Assembly (NCBI RefSeq): GCF_014356525.2
Contig: NC_052505.1
Location: 124,001 to 188,000 of the forward strand
DNA length: 64,000 bases
Source: Nilaparvata lugens
Taxonomy: Eukaryota; Arthropoda; Insecta; Hemiptera; Delphacidae
Reading direction: 5' to 3'
Below the pieces are notes generated by a model that saw nothing but the letters and a program-made list of their open reading frames with translations, did no database searches and was not told the DNA's origin. Position numbers and translations under genes: made by a program. Position 1 is the stretch's first letter. The number at the start of each line of letters is the position of its first letter. Shown in pieces: positions 11,614-23,948 of the stretch.

Positions 11614-12291
11614 TTTAACAAGCAGTTCGTAATGGAATCAAACATTGAAGAGATTCTATTAATTTGAAACTTATCAAATCCTATTGTATTGAGCGAGCGA
11701 TTTCTGTATTATATACCTGGTTATTTTTAAATCTGGCTATTTATGTTAACGCATCTTGAAAACAGCTCTAACGATTTTCATGAAATTGGAACATAGTAGG
11801 TTTATGATATAAAGATTCGATTGCACTAGGTCTCATCCTTGGGAAAACTCGCTGAACGAAATTAAAAGGATAATTCATCCTTGGCTGAAACAGCTGTGTA
11901 TAGTAAAAAAGTGAGTGAGCGAGTGAGTACCTATGTGAAAAATCAAAATATCGCATCCCCGAAATACATAAGATGACATATAGCCAACTGTGAAATATGA
12001 ACACGATCATTTAAGAGAATTGTGTTCTGTTTATCAATAAATGAAAATAACAAGCAAAGCTTGTTGCCCCAATATTAATTGTGAAACTAAAAAAGATTTT
12101 ATGATAATATTGTCATTAGATTGAATATGTAAAGCGTAATATCAGTATTGTCTAGTAAATGTTATTATTTTTAATATTAGAATAAAATTAACCAAAATAT
12201 CTCAATCATAAAAATGATAACATCCTTAATAAATATTTTCTCTTTACAAATAAAATATGATTAACTATTTTCAACAATAATGAACAGTTAA
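11614..12291. other. AT-rich centre of the inverted duplication
   Basis: No gene. About 11753-11860 (GAAAACAGCTCTAACGATTT, then CATCCTTGGGAAAA) is a diverged fragment of the element found intact at 12528-13391. Confidence 0.55.
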
Positions 12292-14950
12292 ATTCATCAG
12301 ATAAACCTGTATCAGCTGTTTGGGTGGCAAGGCTGAGATCTGGCAACCCTTTTCTCCTATCTTCCTACACTGCCATTATAACGTGGACCTCACTATAGCA
12401 TTCTCACTTGAAACTTCCAGTTGATTTTTACTGAAATAAAACCAGTTGAAATGAGTACAAACATCTTGTGATGTATTTGCACCCTCCCCTCTCAACAGCC
12501 ACCGTTTCATAAAACTAATTTTTATTACTTTCCTTGCCCTATTACCATAGGTAAGGAAAGTATTGCTTTCCAAAAAAATTAAGGTACACTAATTTCATGT
12601 TTTCTATACGTTTTCAAGGTCCCCTGAGTCCAAAAACATGATTTTGGGTGTTGGTCTGTGTGTGTGTGTGTGTGTATGTCTGTGAACACGATAACTCCAT
12701 TCCTAATTAACCGATTGACTTGAAATTTCAAACTTAAGGTCCTTATGCCATGAGGATCCGACAATAAGAAATTCAATAAAATTCAATTCAAGATGGCGGA
12801 AAAAATTGCGGATAATTACTAAAAAACCATGTTTTTCACGTTTTTCTCGAAAACGGCTCTAACGATTTTCTTCAAATTTATACCATGGATAGCTATTTAT
12901 AAGCCCTATCAACTGACATGAGTCTCATTTCTGGGAAAATTTCAGGAGCTCCGTAATATTCTTGGGAAAAATGGCGGATAATGACTAAAAATCCATGTTT
13001 TTCACGTTTTTCTCGAAAACGGCTCTAACGATTTCCTTCAAATTTATACCATGGATAGCTATTTATGAGCCCTATCAACTGGCATGAGTCTCCTTTCTGG
13101 GAAACCAATGGGGGGGCCACCCCATCCTTGGGAAATGGACTTAGTAACTTCCTTCTCGTGCATGAGGTAGGTAGGTAGCGCAGTTCATAAAAAGAACACA
13201 TAGTCGAGATATTTCATCTGTAGAACAGCTGTTTTGACGACTTTAAAAAAATGACGACTGAAAAAATCATCGAATTTCACAATTCACACAAAGAAAAAGT
13301 ACTCTGAAAACAATTATATATACACATATACAGAAGTCTGATCGTAGTTTCAAATATGAACAAGGAAAGTTGTGTGAGTGTACCACACCAGATTTTTATT
13401 ATTGTTCTCACTCACTCATTCCTCCCAGCTCTTTTTCTTTCAGCACACAAGTTAGAATAGAATAGAATAGAATAGAAATAATGCTTTAATCTTCAAATTT
13501 GCAACATACAATGAATGAGAAAACACACATTTATACGGCTTCATTAAACAATCGTCAGCCGGAAAGTCGGTAAAACCCAATAATACTATTATTACATAAA
13601 TCAAAGCTATGCAGAATGTTCTTTTAAATAGTGAAACAAAAACAGAAAAAACAACCTTAGAAACAAAATAAATCAATAATGTTGAATTCAATAAAGTGAA
13701 TATTCCATAAATTAGTTTTAATAGTAACCTACATTCTAAACAAAATCCATTAGTTTTATAAAAAGAAAGCTATACTTTTATATTATGATAATAACTGTCA
13801 GCAGTTGGGAAATCATAACATAGACTTAATATTCCCTTTCATTTCGTCTTCCTATGATGTCCTCCTTAGAATTTCGAATAACCTATATTGTATTATATTA
13901 TAACACGATACTTCTACCCAACTCAGATTCAATAAATAAGTTTCAATTTATTATACTGATAAGGTTACCAGTTAAACTCCTGTGTAAGTAATCGCCTATA
14001 ACGCCAGGCATCTCTACAGTAGGAGGCCAACCCTACCCAATCTCTTCCATTCATAAAAGAAACGAAATCATCCCTGATAGCTCCCCAATTCCAAACCATT
14101 TTCTTCTCCATTCTCTTAACAAGGACATCGAGCTATGAAATGATAAATATCCTCAATTTCTTTCAGATTACACATGGAGCAAACATAATTCCCATCAGCA
14201 ACCCATGGCTTGTAGTTTAAATGGATCAGTTCACCCCTTGCTTAAAGTATCCACCTCATGACCCACATTTCATAATTATAATTTTTGTCACCCAGTTCCA
14301 AATTGAGAGTTTTGTACCCTGTGTGGAAACGCCCATCTTCAGCATCCCGCAAAAAAATTTCCCTATGCATCTTGTTCAAACCTGTGATTATTCTTTTAAA
14401 TGAGTCATCCCAATTAACTTCGTACTCATAATTTATACCAATTTGATTACTTAATTTCTTCCACTCTTTGAACCAGAAAAATTTCTTTTGAATAACTTGT
14501 TGAGCCAGGAATTTAGGGAGCTTTTCATCTTTCATTTTCATAACTCTTGGAATATAATTGTAATGGAGTCTAAGGCAATATTCGAATAGAGGTGTTAGTT
14601 GAGTTTCAATAAACAACATATAATTCGGTGTATTTATTGGAAGTGCAAAAATCTTCTTGATGAAAAGGCGCTGCAACTTTTCTACACTATCATATTGTCT
14701 AAAACCCCACACCTGTGCTCCGTAACACAAGATCGCCCTTGCACAAGCTTTGAACAACTTACATTTGGCTGAAAAATCTACACTACTACTATTTAAAATA
14801 CCTTTCCATGCCACATTCAATGCTAATTTTGCCTTGTCTAATTTATCACTCACTTGAGCTTCAAAATTCAAGGTTGGAGTTGGAACTACCCCCAGATATT
14901 TATACCTGTTGACACACTCTATCTGCTCATTTTTATATGTCCATTTCTCG
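12292..14950 (-). repeat. right arm of large inverted duplication
   Basis: Reverse complement of the left arm 8342-10135, interrupted by the non-autonomous element at 12528-13391. With that removed it is about 1.8 kb, equal to the left arm. Sampled stretches around 14880 differ from the left arm by about one base in ninety, which suggests a recent duplication. Confidence 0.85.
12528..13391. mobile_element. non-autonomous insertion, CTTTCCTTGCC...CCACACCAG ends
   Basis: Insertion within the right arm, bounded by a perfect 10-bp direct repeat ATTTTTATTA (12518-12527 and 13392-13401). It begins CTTTCCTTGCCCTATTACC and ends GTGTGAGTGTACCACACCAG, with subterminal CTTTCCTTG/CAAGGAAAG inverted pairs. 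Inside are a TG dinucleotide run (about 12657-12674) and a duplicated stretch (about 12830-12920 and 12990-13080) containing CTCGAAAACGGCTCTAACGA. No protein is encoded. A short copy with the same ends lies at 63284-63470. Superfamily not determined. Confidence 0.75.
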
Positions 14951-15690
14951 CTCCTAGCCATTTTTCCCCCGTTCCTAAAAACCATTGAGTCGAACGCGGC
15001 AGAGTAATCCACAAAAAAGCAATATAGTTTACCCCTTTTTTCAGCCAGCCGCAGACTAATGATGGATATTAGGGCGAATATATTATCAATGGTCGAGTAC
15101 CCCTTACAAAAGCCAGCCTGAAACTCGTTCAAGATTTTATCTTCCTCCACCCAGCAGTTGAGTCTATTAAGAATTAATCCTGCAAATATTTTGAAAAATG
15201 TTGATAAAAAACTGATGCCTCTGAAATTAGCTACTACATCGCACTCACCCTTCTTGAAAAGGGGAAAAATTATTGACGACTTAAAGCTATGTGGGACTCT
15301 ACCTGATGTAAATATAGAATTGAAGACATTCAGCAATTTGTTTAGAAAGTTATCAGGTGCATTTTTATAATACTCGAATGGGATCTGATCTTCACCAGGC
15401 GCTTTATTAGACCTATTTTTTACTAATTTTAAAACTCTACTCAGCTCTTCCCTACTAAAATCTCTATCTAATCTGTTGTCAACTATGTAAGGTTCAGCAT
15501 AGAAATGAGGTAAAGCTAACATTTCGGGATCAAGAGGTGTTGGAAATAGTTACCCAGTCTTGAGGAGTTATGGCGTTATTTACAATATTATTCCTTAATT
15601 TAAATTTATTCAGAGCTTGCCAAAAGTCCCTAGAGTTTTGTGCGGCAGAAATTGAATTTATTAGAGTCTTCTCATAGCTTTTACTGAAAA
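13446..15690 (-). pseudogene. non-LTR retrotransposon (LINE), RT half preserved
   Basis: Minus-strand relative of the LINE at 8.2 kb. From the start: linker remnant (SAAQNSRDFWQALNKFK, 15690-15550), a frame break near 15522, then RT N-terminal blocks with KAPGEDQIPFEYY, LFKKGECDVVANFRGISFLS and FQAGFCKGYSTIDN, and motif A as FVDYSAAFDS. At about 14985 the frame jumps in phase to MVFRNGGKMARSEKW of the thumb, so the blocks with the YxDD active site are missing by an in-frame deletion. The thumb and C-terminal region follow to about 14240, then a frame break, the zinc-knuckle region and the 3' UTR with a (TAGAA)n tail at 13449-13480. It keeps a long open frame (426 codons) but cannot make active RT. 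Upstream of about 14950 it is not shared with the plus-strand copy. Confidence 0.85.
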
Positions 15691-15806
15691 GCTAAAATAT
15701 CATTGAATAATCATTTTTTAAGAAAAATAAAATGAAAACTTGAAAATCAGTTAATGTCCAGGTCAGAAGGTTGGATATTATTCAATTCTGATTATGATCC
15801 AACATA
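15691..15806. other. short spacer
   Basis: AT-rich sequence between the truncated LINE and the next foldback. Nothing recognised. Confidence 0.5.
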
Positions 15807-16268
15807 AAATTGGTGAAATCTTATAACTATGTTAGTTTTGAATAGATTGATTTGAATCTCCATGGGTGTGTTAATTGTATGAAGGGAAACGTTCATGATT
15901 TTTTGTAGAATTTCCCTACGTTCCCTTCTCCGTCCCAAACCAAAAAAACATGGTAGTTCTGATGCTACATGCAAGAAAATTCAAAAGTCGCGCTATTCTG
16001 AGCTTCGTCTTTGCCTCGCGGCAAGGAACAGGATTGGATTAAATCGCCCGCGGAACAACACTATTGGTCTACTCAGAAGCGCGACTTTTGAATCCTCTCT
16101 CATATACCATCAGAACTACCATAATATGTTTCCGGTTTAGGAGTGAGGATGGGAAGTAGGAAAATTCTACAAAAAATCATGAACGATTCCCTTCATACTA
16201 TTAACACACCCATGAAGTTTCAAATCAATCTTTCAAAACTAACAAAGTCATAAGAACTTCTCCAATTT
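15807..16268. mobile_element. foldback element, about 200-bp arms
   Basis: Left arm about 15807-16005 and right arm about 16070-16268 are inverted copies with scattered differences (AATTGGTGAAATC/GAACTTCTCCAATT at the outside, GGGTGTGTTAAT/ATTAACACACCC within, CAAAAGTCGCG/CGCGACTTTTG at the inside). The central 65 bases are relatively GC-rich. No coding capacity. Confidence 0.8.
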
Positions 16269-16301
16269 GTTGTTAGTTTATAATCAAAATTGAATAATAA
16301 C

Positions 16302-16401
16302 NNNNNNNNNNNNNNNNNNNNNNNNNNNNNNNNNNNNNNNNNNNNNNNNNNNNNNNNNNNNNNNNNNNNNNNNNNNNNNNNNNNNNNNNNNNNNNNNNNN
16401 N
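16302..16401. other. assembly gap (100 N)
   Basis: Exactly 100 N, the usual placeholder for a gap of unknown length. It lies just upstream of the Polinton block, so one end of that element may be lost here. Confidence 0.99.
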
Positions 16402-16731
16402 TTAAGAGCCATCAAATCCAGAGAAGCCTCTAGGTTTCTGAGAACGAAAATTGCTGAATTAAGTTTGGTTTTCTCCTCATTAATTTTCATAATTAACATC
16501 ACATGTTGACTTGCTAAATTTCTTCTCAATATTATGTGATTTTCATTATGTCATTGATTTCACAGAGTTCAAGACTGCATAATCACTCCAGTCTTCGAGG
16601 AGGAAAGACGTATGAAGAACTAGTGTAAGCAGAGAGAGAGAGAGACAGTACAGCACATTATTCATTACATGTAAGTATGATACAATCTTTATTTTTCTAA
16701 TCATGATTTTTCAGAAGTTACTTCTTTCTGA
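16402..16731. other. AT-rich spacer before the BIR gene
   Basis: No gene recognised; a short (GA)n run lies near 16631-16645. A Polinton terminal inverted repeat would be expected in this direction, but no matching inverted copy was found to the right. Confidence 0.5.
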
Positions 16732-17344
16732 TTACTTAGGATCACTAATATCTCGATTACAACAGAGTGCATATTGTACAATATCCAGTTTTTTCACAGC
16801 ATCTTCTTTTTCATCATTTGTCATTTCTTTTCCATTATAGCTCATCTTTTTATATATACAAAATGGAACATGTATCACTTTTTCATAAGGATTTTCAATA
16901 ATATATTGCAATATACACATTGCAGATATGATTTCTCATGTAAAAAGTATCCATTTATTGCAAAATAGTCTGCTCTATTAATAAATACAGAAAGCTTGAA
17001 TGGTTCTGGACGATGGAAAGTTAAAACTTGTTCTTCATATTGCCGTAGAATATTATTATCGAAATTCTCCTCTTCACATGAAATATTATCTTCTTTGCGC
17101 CATCCACAATTTGGACTACATCGTTCATGTTCCTTACTAGGATCGTCTGTTGGCAACCAATTTTTAAATATACTGAACAAAACACACATTGAACAACGTC
17201 AGGTGCTTGCACAAATTTAAAACCCTGTTTAGCCATATTTTGAGGTGACAACAGACTCGATTCTAATTTCCAAAGATTATCAAATGTTAATAACCTCAAT
17301 CGTTTGTGCATGAAAATCTGATCCTGTGATAGCATTTTTTGCAC
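16732..17344 (-). pseudogene. BIR-domain (IAP-like) protein, two BIR repeats, frameshifted
   Basis: Minus strand, divergent from the polymerase by about 90 bases. BIR 1: RLRLLTFDNLW near the start, then a CVFC zinc pair at 17188-17177; after a frameshift near 17165 it continues with LPTDDPSKEH and a following cysteine, giving the C-x2-C...H-x6-C zinc ligands of BIR domains. BIR 2: VLTFHRPEPF, then CVYC near 16919-16908; after a second frameshift near 16900 a histidine and cysteine (VIHVPFC) complete the set. No RING finger follows, and the frame ends at 16732. BIR proteins are known inhibitors of caspases and cell death. Its place beside polB suggests a cargo gene of the Polinton, but a host gene fragment next to the element is possible. 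Two frameshifts make it non-functional here unless they are assembly errors. Confidence 0.7.
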
Positions 17345-17433
17345 TGTACTTGCAGCTTGTTAAATCACAACTGATTTTTATATTAATGTTTACTTGTTTT
17401 TATATCTAACTCTGTGCCATAGTAATATATTCT

Positions 17434-20400
17434 TTGTTTGTTTTCAGTAACCCGCTAGTAGCAGAGATGGAGCATAGCAGAGAACACAGAGTTGGAGGCG
17501 TGAGTTCGCGAGCAATTCGCCATCGCATTTCCTTCGAAAACGTAGCACCTGACATTGAAAATGTGCTTCAAAACTCGAAAGCTCGTGTTTTCGAGATAAT
17601 AAGAGAACACGCTGCACGTTTCGAAGGAAATGTTAAATGGTTTTTAGTATTAAATGTATTATTGTATAAGATGGTAGTTTTAGAATCAGAGGAATCCGAA
17701 GCTGTTTCATCCATTGTGAATCTTCATAGCTACTCGGCCATAGGCATGAATGTCTTGGAGAGTTATGACGAATTGAATGAACAATTTATGTAAGCAGTTA
17801 GGAAAATTTTAAGTTCATTCGATAACTTAGTTCGATTTGGGAGTGGGTGGGTGTTGAAGAAGATCGACTCGCTTGATGTAAATGTGATTAGATATAATCC
17901 AATATGCACAAGCAGTTATATTCAACACCCCAGTTCATCAACAATAAGAAATGTGTTATCAATATCAAAAATCTTTCTGATAAAAAGTGTTTTCTGTGGA
18001 GTGTTCTAGCCTATTTTCACCAGAAACCAATAATTTGAATTAACGGTGAAATATTTGAGCAAATTTGCTCACAGGCTGAACACTCATGGAGTTAGTTCCC
18101 AACCACCGATCGCGACATAAAGAAATTTGAAATTCTCAATACAGACATCGCAATTCATGTTATCGCGTATGACAACAAAAAGTTTCTCCCCTATCAACAA
18201 GCATATTCCGTACGCGTAAATACCAAATTAATCTTTTAATGTTGAAAGGCGATGCAGGAAAAACTCATTTTTGTTTAATTAACACCACGAACGGGAAAAA
18301 CGGATTGTTGCGTCTTCTTTCTCACCTTTCGAAAAATGCTCATCAAGTAGATGTTTGTAATTTCTGTTTTCACAGATTTACAACAAACAAATCTAAAAAT
18401 TGTGATGGGAAAGCAAATTTGATTAGACATCTAGAGCTTTGTTCAAAGTTCCAGTCTCAGAGAACTTCATACCCAAAACGTGGTGAGACAATCAAATTTA
18501 AAAAACTCGGTTCGACTTTGAAGGAAAAGTATACAATCTACGCGGATTTGGAAACATTTGTTGTGAATATGGATGTTAACGATTCTGAGGATGTACCTAT
18601 TACCAGAAGTTACACCAAGAAAACGGCGCGTCATATTCCGTGCGGGTATTGTTTCGTTGTAATTGATGTGAATGGAGATATCGCGTACGGCCCAGTACTC
18701 TATAGATCGAGTAATATCAATGAAAATTTCATGGAGAAATTTCTCATGGAAATAATCGAACTGGGTGATTTATTGAGTGCAGATATAAAATGTGAAATTC
18801 CGATGGAGCATTTAAGTGAACGTCAGCAACGCGAATTTCAAAACGCTGATAAGTGCGGCCTTTGCGATGAAGTTTTTACCGAAACAGACACAAAGGTACA
18901 CCATCATGCACATGAAAATGGAAAGTTTTTGTGTGCTGCTCATGTGTCATGTAATTTAAATACTCGAACTGACAATACGATTAGCTGTTACTTCCATAAT
19001 TTTAGCGGATTTGACAGTCATTTTATTCTAAAAGCTCTCGGAAAATGTAAAAAAGAAATTTCCTGTATCGTCAATACATCAGAAAGATTTTTGACATTGA
19101 CAGTGGGAAAAATCAAGTTTTTAGATTCATATAAATTTATGAATGAATCTTTAGAAGTATTAGTGCGCAACTTGGTAGATAGTACAGATATGGAATCGAA
19201 GTTCAAACGTCTGTTTCCAGTATTTAATGACCCCGATCTCGAACAAAGGCAACTATTGTTGAAAAAAGGAGTATATCCCTATTCGTACATATCTTGCCCT
19301 GAAAAATTTCCTGAGACTTCTCTCCCTCCGATAGAATGTTTTTATAATGATCTCAACGATACACCCCTCTCCCCCAAAGAATATGAGCATGCACAAAGAG
19401 TGTTCTCAACATTCAAGTTGAAACCTCTCGGCGAGTATCATGATTTCTATCTGTGCCTAGACATCATGCTATTAGTTGAGGTTTTCGAAGAAATGAGGTC
19501 AACGCTTTTTAGGTCATATGGCCTCGATGTGACTCATTTTCTTTCGCTTGCTCATTACACTTGGAATTGTATGTTAAAGTTCACCCGGGTTGAACTCCAA
19601 TTGATTAGCGATCCCGATATACATCTATTGTTTGAATCAGGAATGCGTGGTGGTGTTTCGTTTATTGGCAAGCGTTATTGCGAAGCCAATAACAAACACA
19701 TCCCTGACACATACGATCCCACAAAACCAAGTAACTATTTGCTTTATATAGATTATAATTCTTTGTATGCGCACTCTATGAATCCATTCTTACCTTATGG
19801 AAATTTCAAGTTCCTCTCAGAGGAAGAAATCCATGCTCTTGACTTTACAAATTTGGAGAGTGAATCAGAAACTGGTTATGTAATTGAATGTGATCTCAAG
19901 TACCCACAGGAGTTACATGATATGCATGCCAATTTCCCTCTCACTCCACTTCATCAAATTCCTCCTAGCGAATTGTTCTCCGAGTACCAAACCAATGAGA
20001 ACGGTTGCAATTAACAAAGGTACATCGCATCATTAGCTTTTCTCAATCGCCTTGGTTGAAGAACTACATTGAGTTCAATACCTGTAATAGGCAAGCCGCG
20101 AAAAATAAATTTGAAGTCTCTTTCTTTAAACAGATGAGTAACTTATGCTTCGGAAAATCGATACAGGGAAATCGGCATCAATGTAATGTTCAAATTATCA
20201 CAGACGCCAAGCGTCTAGATAAGTACATTTCAAATCCCCTATGTAAACGCTGGCAGATAATAAGTTCGGATATGATTGCGGTTTTCTCGCGATAGTTGGA
20301 AATAAAAATGAATAAGCCAATCTATTCAGGTTTCTGCATCCTGGATTTGAGTAAACTGCACATGTATGATTTTTTCTATTGTAAATTGCAAAAAATCATA

Positions 20401-20919
20401 CCATGGCAACGCATCCAGCTCTGTATGACTGATACAGATAGCTTCCTCTTATAATTGGAGACACCCGACGTCTACCAACTGATAAGAGAAAATCTAGAAT
20501 TGTTCGACACTTCAAATTACCCAGCTGAGCACGAATGCTTCTCCAATGAGAGGAATAAAGTTGTAGGGAAATTAAAGGATGAGGCAGCTTCATTTCCTTT
20601 AAAATCTTTTCTGGGATTACGGGCGAAATTATATTCATATCTTGTAAATAATGAGAAGGAGGAAACTGTAAATAAGTGTGTAGCAAAAGGTGTGAAGACA
20701 CATGTGAAAAATAGAACACTTAGTTTTGACTTGTATAAGAAATGTTTGATTGAACGATGCCAACATATAGAAAAATGTAATATGTTGAGATCCTTCAATC
20801 ATAACATGCATCAAATTGAATGCGCAAAGGTTTGTTTAAGCCCGTTCGATGACAAGCGCTTTATTGCAGAGAACGGAATCGATACATTACCATTCGGTCA
20901 ATACAAAATAGCAAACTGA
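17434..20919 (+). pseudogene. polB: Polinton protein-primed family-B DNA polymerase
   Basis: This is the replication polymerase of Polinton/Maverick elements, broken in several places. 17434-17793 (likely ATG 17467) is the N-terminal extension, ending in a TAA. 17795-18235 continues it in shifted frames with stops (GSGWVLKKIDSLDVNVIRYN). 18239-20014 is the main open part (591 codons): CxxC zinc-like pair at residues 40/43, exonuclease I YADLETF (D103, E105), exonuclease II FHNFSGFDSH (252-261), exonuclease III YLCLD (404-408), a GMRGGVSFIGKRY block (468-480) and polymerase motif A IDYNSLYAHSMNP (504-515). A frameshift with apparent loss of codons at about 20010 leads to motif B (KQMSNLCFGKS, near 20131). 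Stops follow at 20295 and 20453, with motif C MTDTDS (catalytic DTD at 20431) between them. The thumb runs to 20919. Catalytic residues survive but no full product is possible. Confidence 0.9.
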
Positions 20920-21001
20920 TGGCACAGATCAGTGTGTGTGTAACGAGCTAGTGACCAACACATCGAATTCTGTTTCAAGTGTCTTCACACAAAGAAGAAG
21001 A

Positions 21002-23948
21002 ATGAGTAATATTAGAGCAAAATTAGCAGCAGAGCTTCACTCTGCTGCACGTGTAAATTACCCCACACGAGATGAGTTGAAGAATGAGAACAATTTATAT
21101 CAATAAGATCTGATTGAGATGGGTAGCTTATCTAAATTCAATAAAGGATATCGTTATATTTTAGTTGTTATTAATTGTTTTACTAAGTACGCTTATTGTA
21201 TACCTTAAAGAATGAGACTGCACAAAGTGTTTATAATGCACTCGAACCCATTATTTGTAAGAATAAACATATGCGTTTTTTCCAGACAGATGGAGGGAAG
21301 GAGTATTTTATAAGCATGTGAAAGATTTGTTAGATAAGTATAATATCAAGCATTATTCTGTTTTACTGATAAGAAAGCTAGTATCGCTGAGAGATTTAAT
21401 CGTACAATAAAATCAAAAAAATATTGATCTTTAACTGAACGTGGGAGTAAAAACTGGGTTAATAACTTACAAAATATTGTAGATGATTATAACAATACAG
21501 TACACAGTAGCATTGGAATGCGACCTAAAGATTGTCACGTTATTCTCTATATTTAAATAACGATTAGCCTCCTGCTTGGCATCAGTTGGTAGAGCATGAA
21601 AATTTGATATAATTATATAATTAGGTCGTGGTTTTTAATAGGATTCAGTCTCATAAAAATCTTTCTAGGCCTAGGTATGGGCTTCCCCTATAACTCTTGT
21701 AATTCATTGAGAATAAATATATATAAATATGATACTCATACTATAGTGTTGAGGAATAAAAATAAATTGCACAACATAAACATTTGATACATATATTAAA
21801 CAATAATGCAAAAAAAATAGATCGAGGCAAAAAATATATAAAGAGCGATAAAAAATATAATATAAATATAGAACAATAATTGAAATCAGTAAAATATCAC
21901 AGGCTAAACTTTATATTCTAGATTTATGGCACAAATCATTACCATGTGCCTTTATCTTAAAATCATATGCATCCTTTTGCATGTAGCTGCGATATGCGCT
22001 TGCTAATACTTGTCGACTTGGACAATTCAATTAAAAAATAGGTTCTTCAAGATCAACTTGATAAATTAGCCACTAATAATCCAAATATATATCTATATTA
22101 AATTCTCTAGTACTTAGTAGATTTCTTTGTATTGAATATATATTTTATCTCAGGGTGCAAGATTCGGCACCTGACGGAATAGGTAGAGCCATTCATCTAG
22201 TGAATTAGAGCTATAACAAACTATCACAAATTATATTGCAAAAATTAAAGACCATATGAATGTGGTTTAATAGCCTAGATTTTATACTTCTTTGATCCAA
22301 TGGAATTTTCTGAAATGTATTGATCTATCTTTTTTCTTCAATAAAATACCTTTAATACTAATTTTACTTGCGCAAGTATTTTTCTTATTAAATTCTTAAT
22401 TCATATAAAAACCTTTCGACGAGCTAGCTTTGATCATTAGATAGATTCGAAGCACTAGGGCGCCCATCACTAATTCAATATTATCACTCACGTGTCGAAA
22501 ATCTTCTTATAAGCCGCCGATGTCGATCCAACTCCTTATGGTCCTGGGATATGGTAGCCGGAATCGTCTCTTCCAAGGGTTTATAAAATATTTGAAATTA
22601 AAAATGACTTCTGCTTTACAAGAGCATCACAAAGTCTTTTAAGAAATTTAATAATTTGATCTAACTTTAACTTTTACAATTTATTAGCAAGGTACTATGC
22701 TCTAAAATATTTGGGGTCCTCTCATGGTGGCATTTGGCTGGCGAGTGCTGGTTCTCCTTCCCCAATTTTACAAATCTTATTTCCGACTTTCAAATTAACA
22801 TAAAATTTGAATATCTTAGTCCTCCGCCATTTAGGTTCAAATAGATCGTACAAAAAATATCAAATTATTACTTAGGTTGTGCGTTTAATAATTTCTTTGC
22901 CTTCGAGCCATATCGATAACATAGACTATACAATATTTTAACATAAATCCAGAACATTTATATAAATATATAGAAATATTTTGAATTGGCCTACAGTTGC
23001 CGCCTATTAACTGCCGTTGTGCTATTGGTGCATGCAAATTTGATTCAGTATTCATGCGCCTGGTACCTCCTATTTCCTGAATACACTTAATTATTTTTAT
23101 TAGGTCTTTTACTTATGCTCTCTACATGCTAGCTAATATTCTATACACTAATATTTGTTTCATGCTACCTGATAGTTAGCCACGTGATCATGTGTTTTTT
23201 CACATTGCATACTGTTTGATTGCAATAGAGCTCTGCCAAGGGGTTTTGGTCAGATTCTACGTTGCCCGATTTGATCGATCTCTAGGTCGCCGATCCCTGA
23301 ATGCATATACCTAACCTCAATCTTCAAAATATTTTATATAATAATATATTTATTAGCAACAAATTCTTTCAAATCCTTTTTAGATTTTTGTACCGTTTAG
23401 CCAGAACAAGCTGATGCTATCTAATCTTAATTGTTATCTTTGGCGATATTAGCCAGTTACTTTATTTCAGACCTATTACTATTTCGGTTAGGGATTTTTA
23501 TCTACCCAATTCGATATTTTACAAGATGTAACTAAAAAACATCGTAAACGTGTTTTAGAATCACTAAACTCTGCATTTAATAGACGATTCAATTAAAAGT
23601 GTTGAAACCAAAATATAAGCTAGGTGATATTGTGAGAATTTCTAAAAAGAAACAGATATTTGATAAAAAATATCTAATGAATTGGTCATCCGAATATTCC
23701 GAATTGTGAGCATACATCCCACAAGACCTATCACTTACTCATTAGAAGATCTTAGTGGTGAGATAATACAGGGTAGGTTTTATCAAGAAGAAATTAAAAA
23801 AACGCTTTTGAATGAATCTGAAAGAAATGTTTATTTGATAGAAAAAATATTGAGACGAGATAAGAAAGTTGCTTGTGAAATGGATTGGATTTCCACAACC
23901 ATCATTCATAAATCGAGAGAACTTATTAGAGTAAATAATAATAATTAG
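21002..23948 (+). pseudogene. Polinton retroviral-type integrase, split by a solo LTR
   Basis: The first part, 21002-21532, starts at ATG 21002 with an ELHSAARVNYPTR block. The rve core carries DLIEMG (first catalytic Asp), QTDGGKEYF (second Asp, near 21290) and SIAERFNRTIK (Glu, near 21375), followed by VDDYNNTVHSSIGMRPKD. In-frame TAA codons near 21104 and 21207 and frame changes near 21305-21345 break it. At 21532 the frame is cut by a 1991-bp solo LTR and resumes at 23524 with VTKKHRKRVLESLNS. A chromodomain-like C-terminus follows (YKLGDIVRISKKKQIF ... SLEDLSGEIIQGRFYQEEI), with a frame change near 23690. The stop is at 23946-23948. Such integrases insert the element DNA. It follows polB by about 80 bases in the same orientation. 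Confidence 0.88.
21533..23523 (-). mobile_element. solo LTR of an LTR retrotransposon (1991 bp)
   Basis: Inserted in the integrase frame. A 4-bp target duplication AGAT lies at 21529-21532 and 23524-23527; the inserted DNA runs TGTCAC...TTTACA, with TG/CA ends. Its reverse complement matches the LTR at 54634-56392: ends (TGTAAAATATC against TGTAACGTATC), the CAGGTGCCGAA and CACCCTGA blocks, and the terminal CTACC...GCCAAGCAGGAGG block. No internal coding sequence remains, so it is a solo LTR left by LTR-LTR recombination. The clean rejoining of the integrase frame fixes both borders. Confidence 0.88.
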
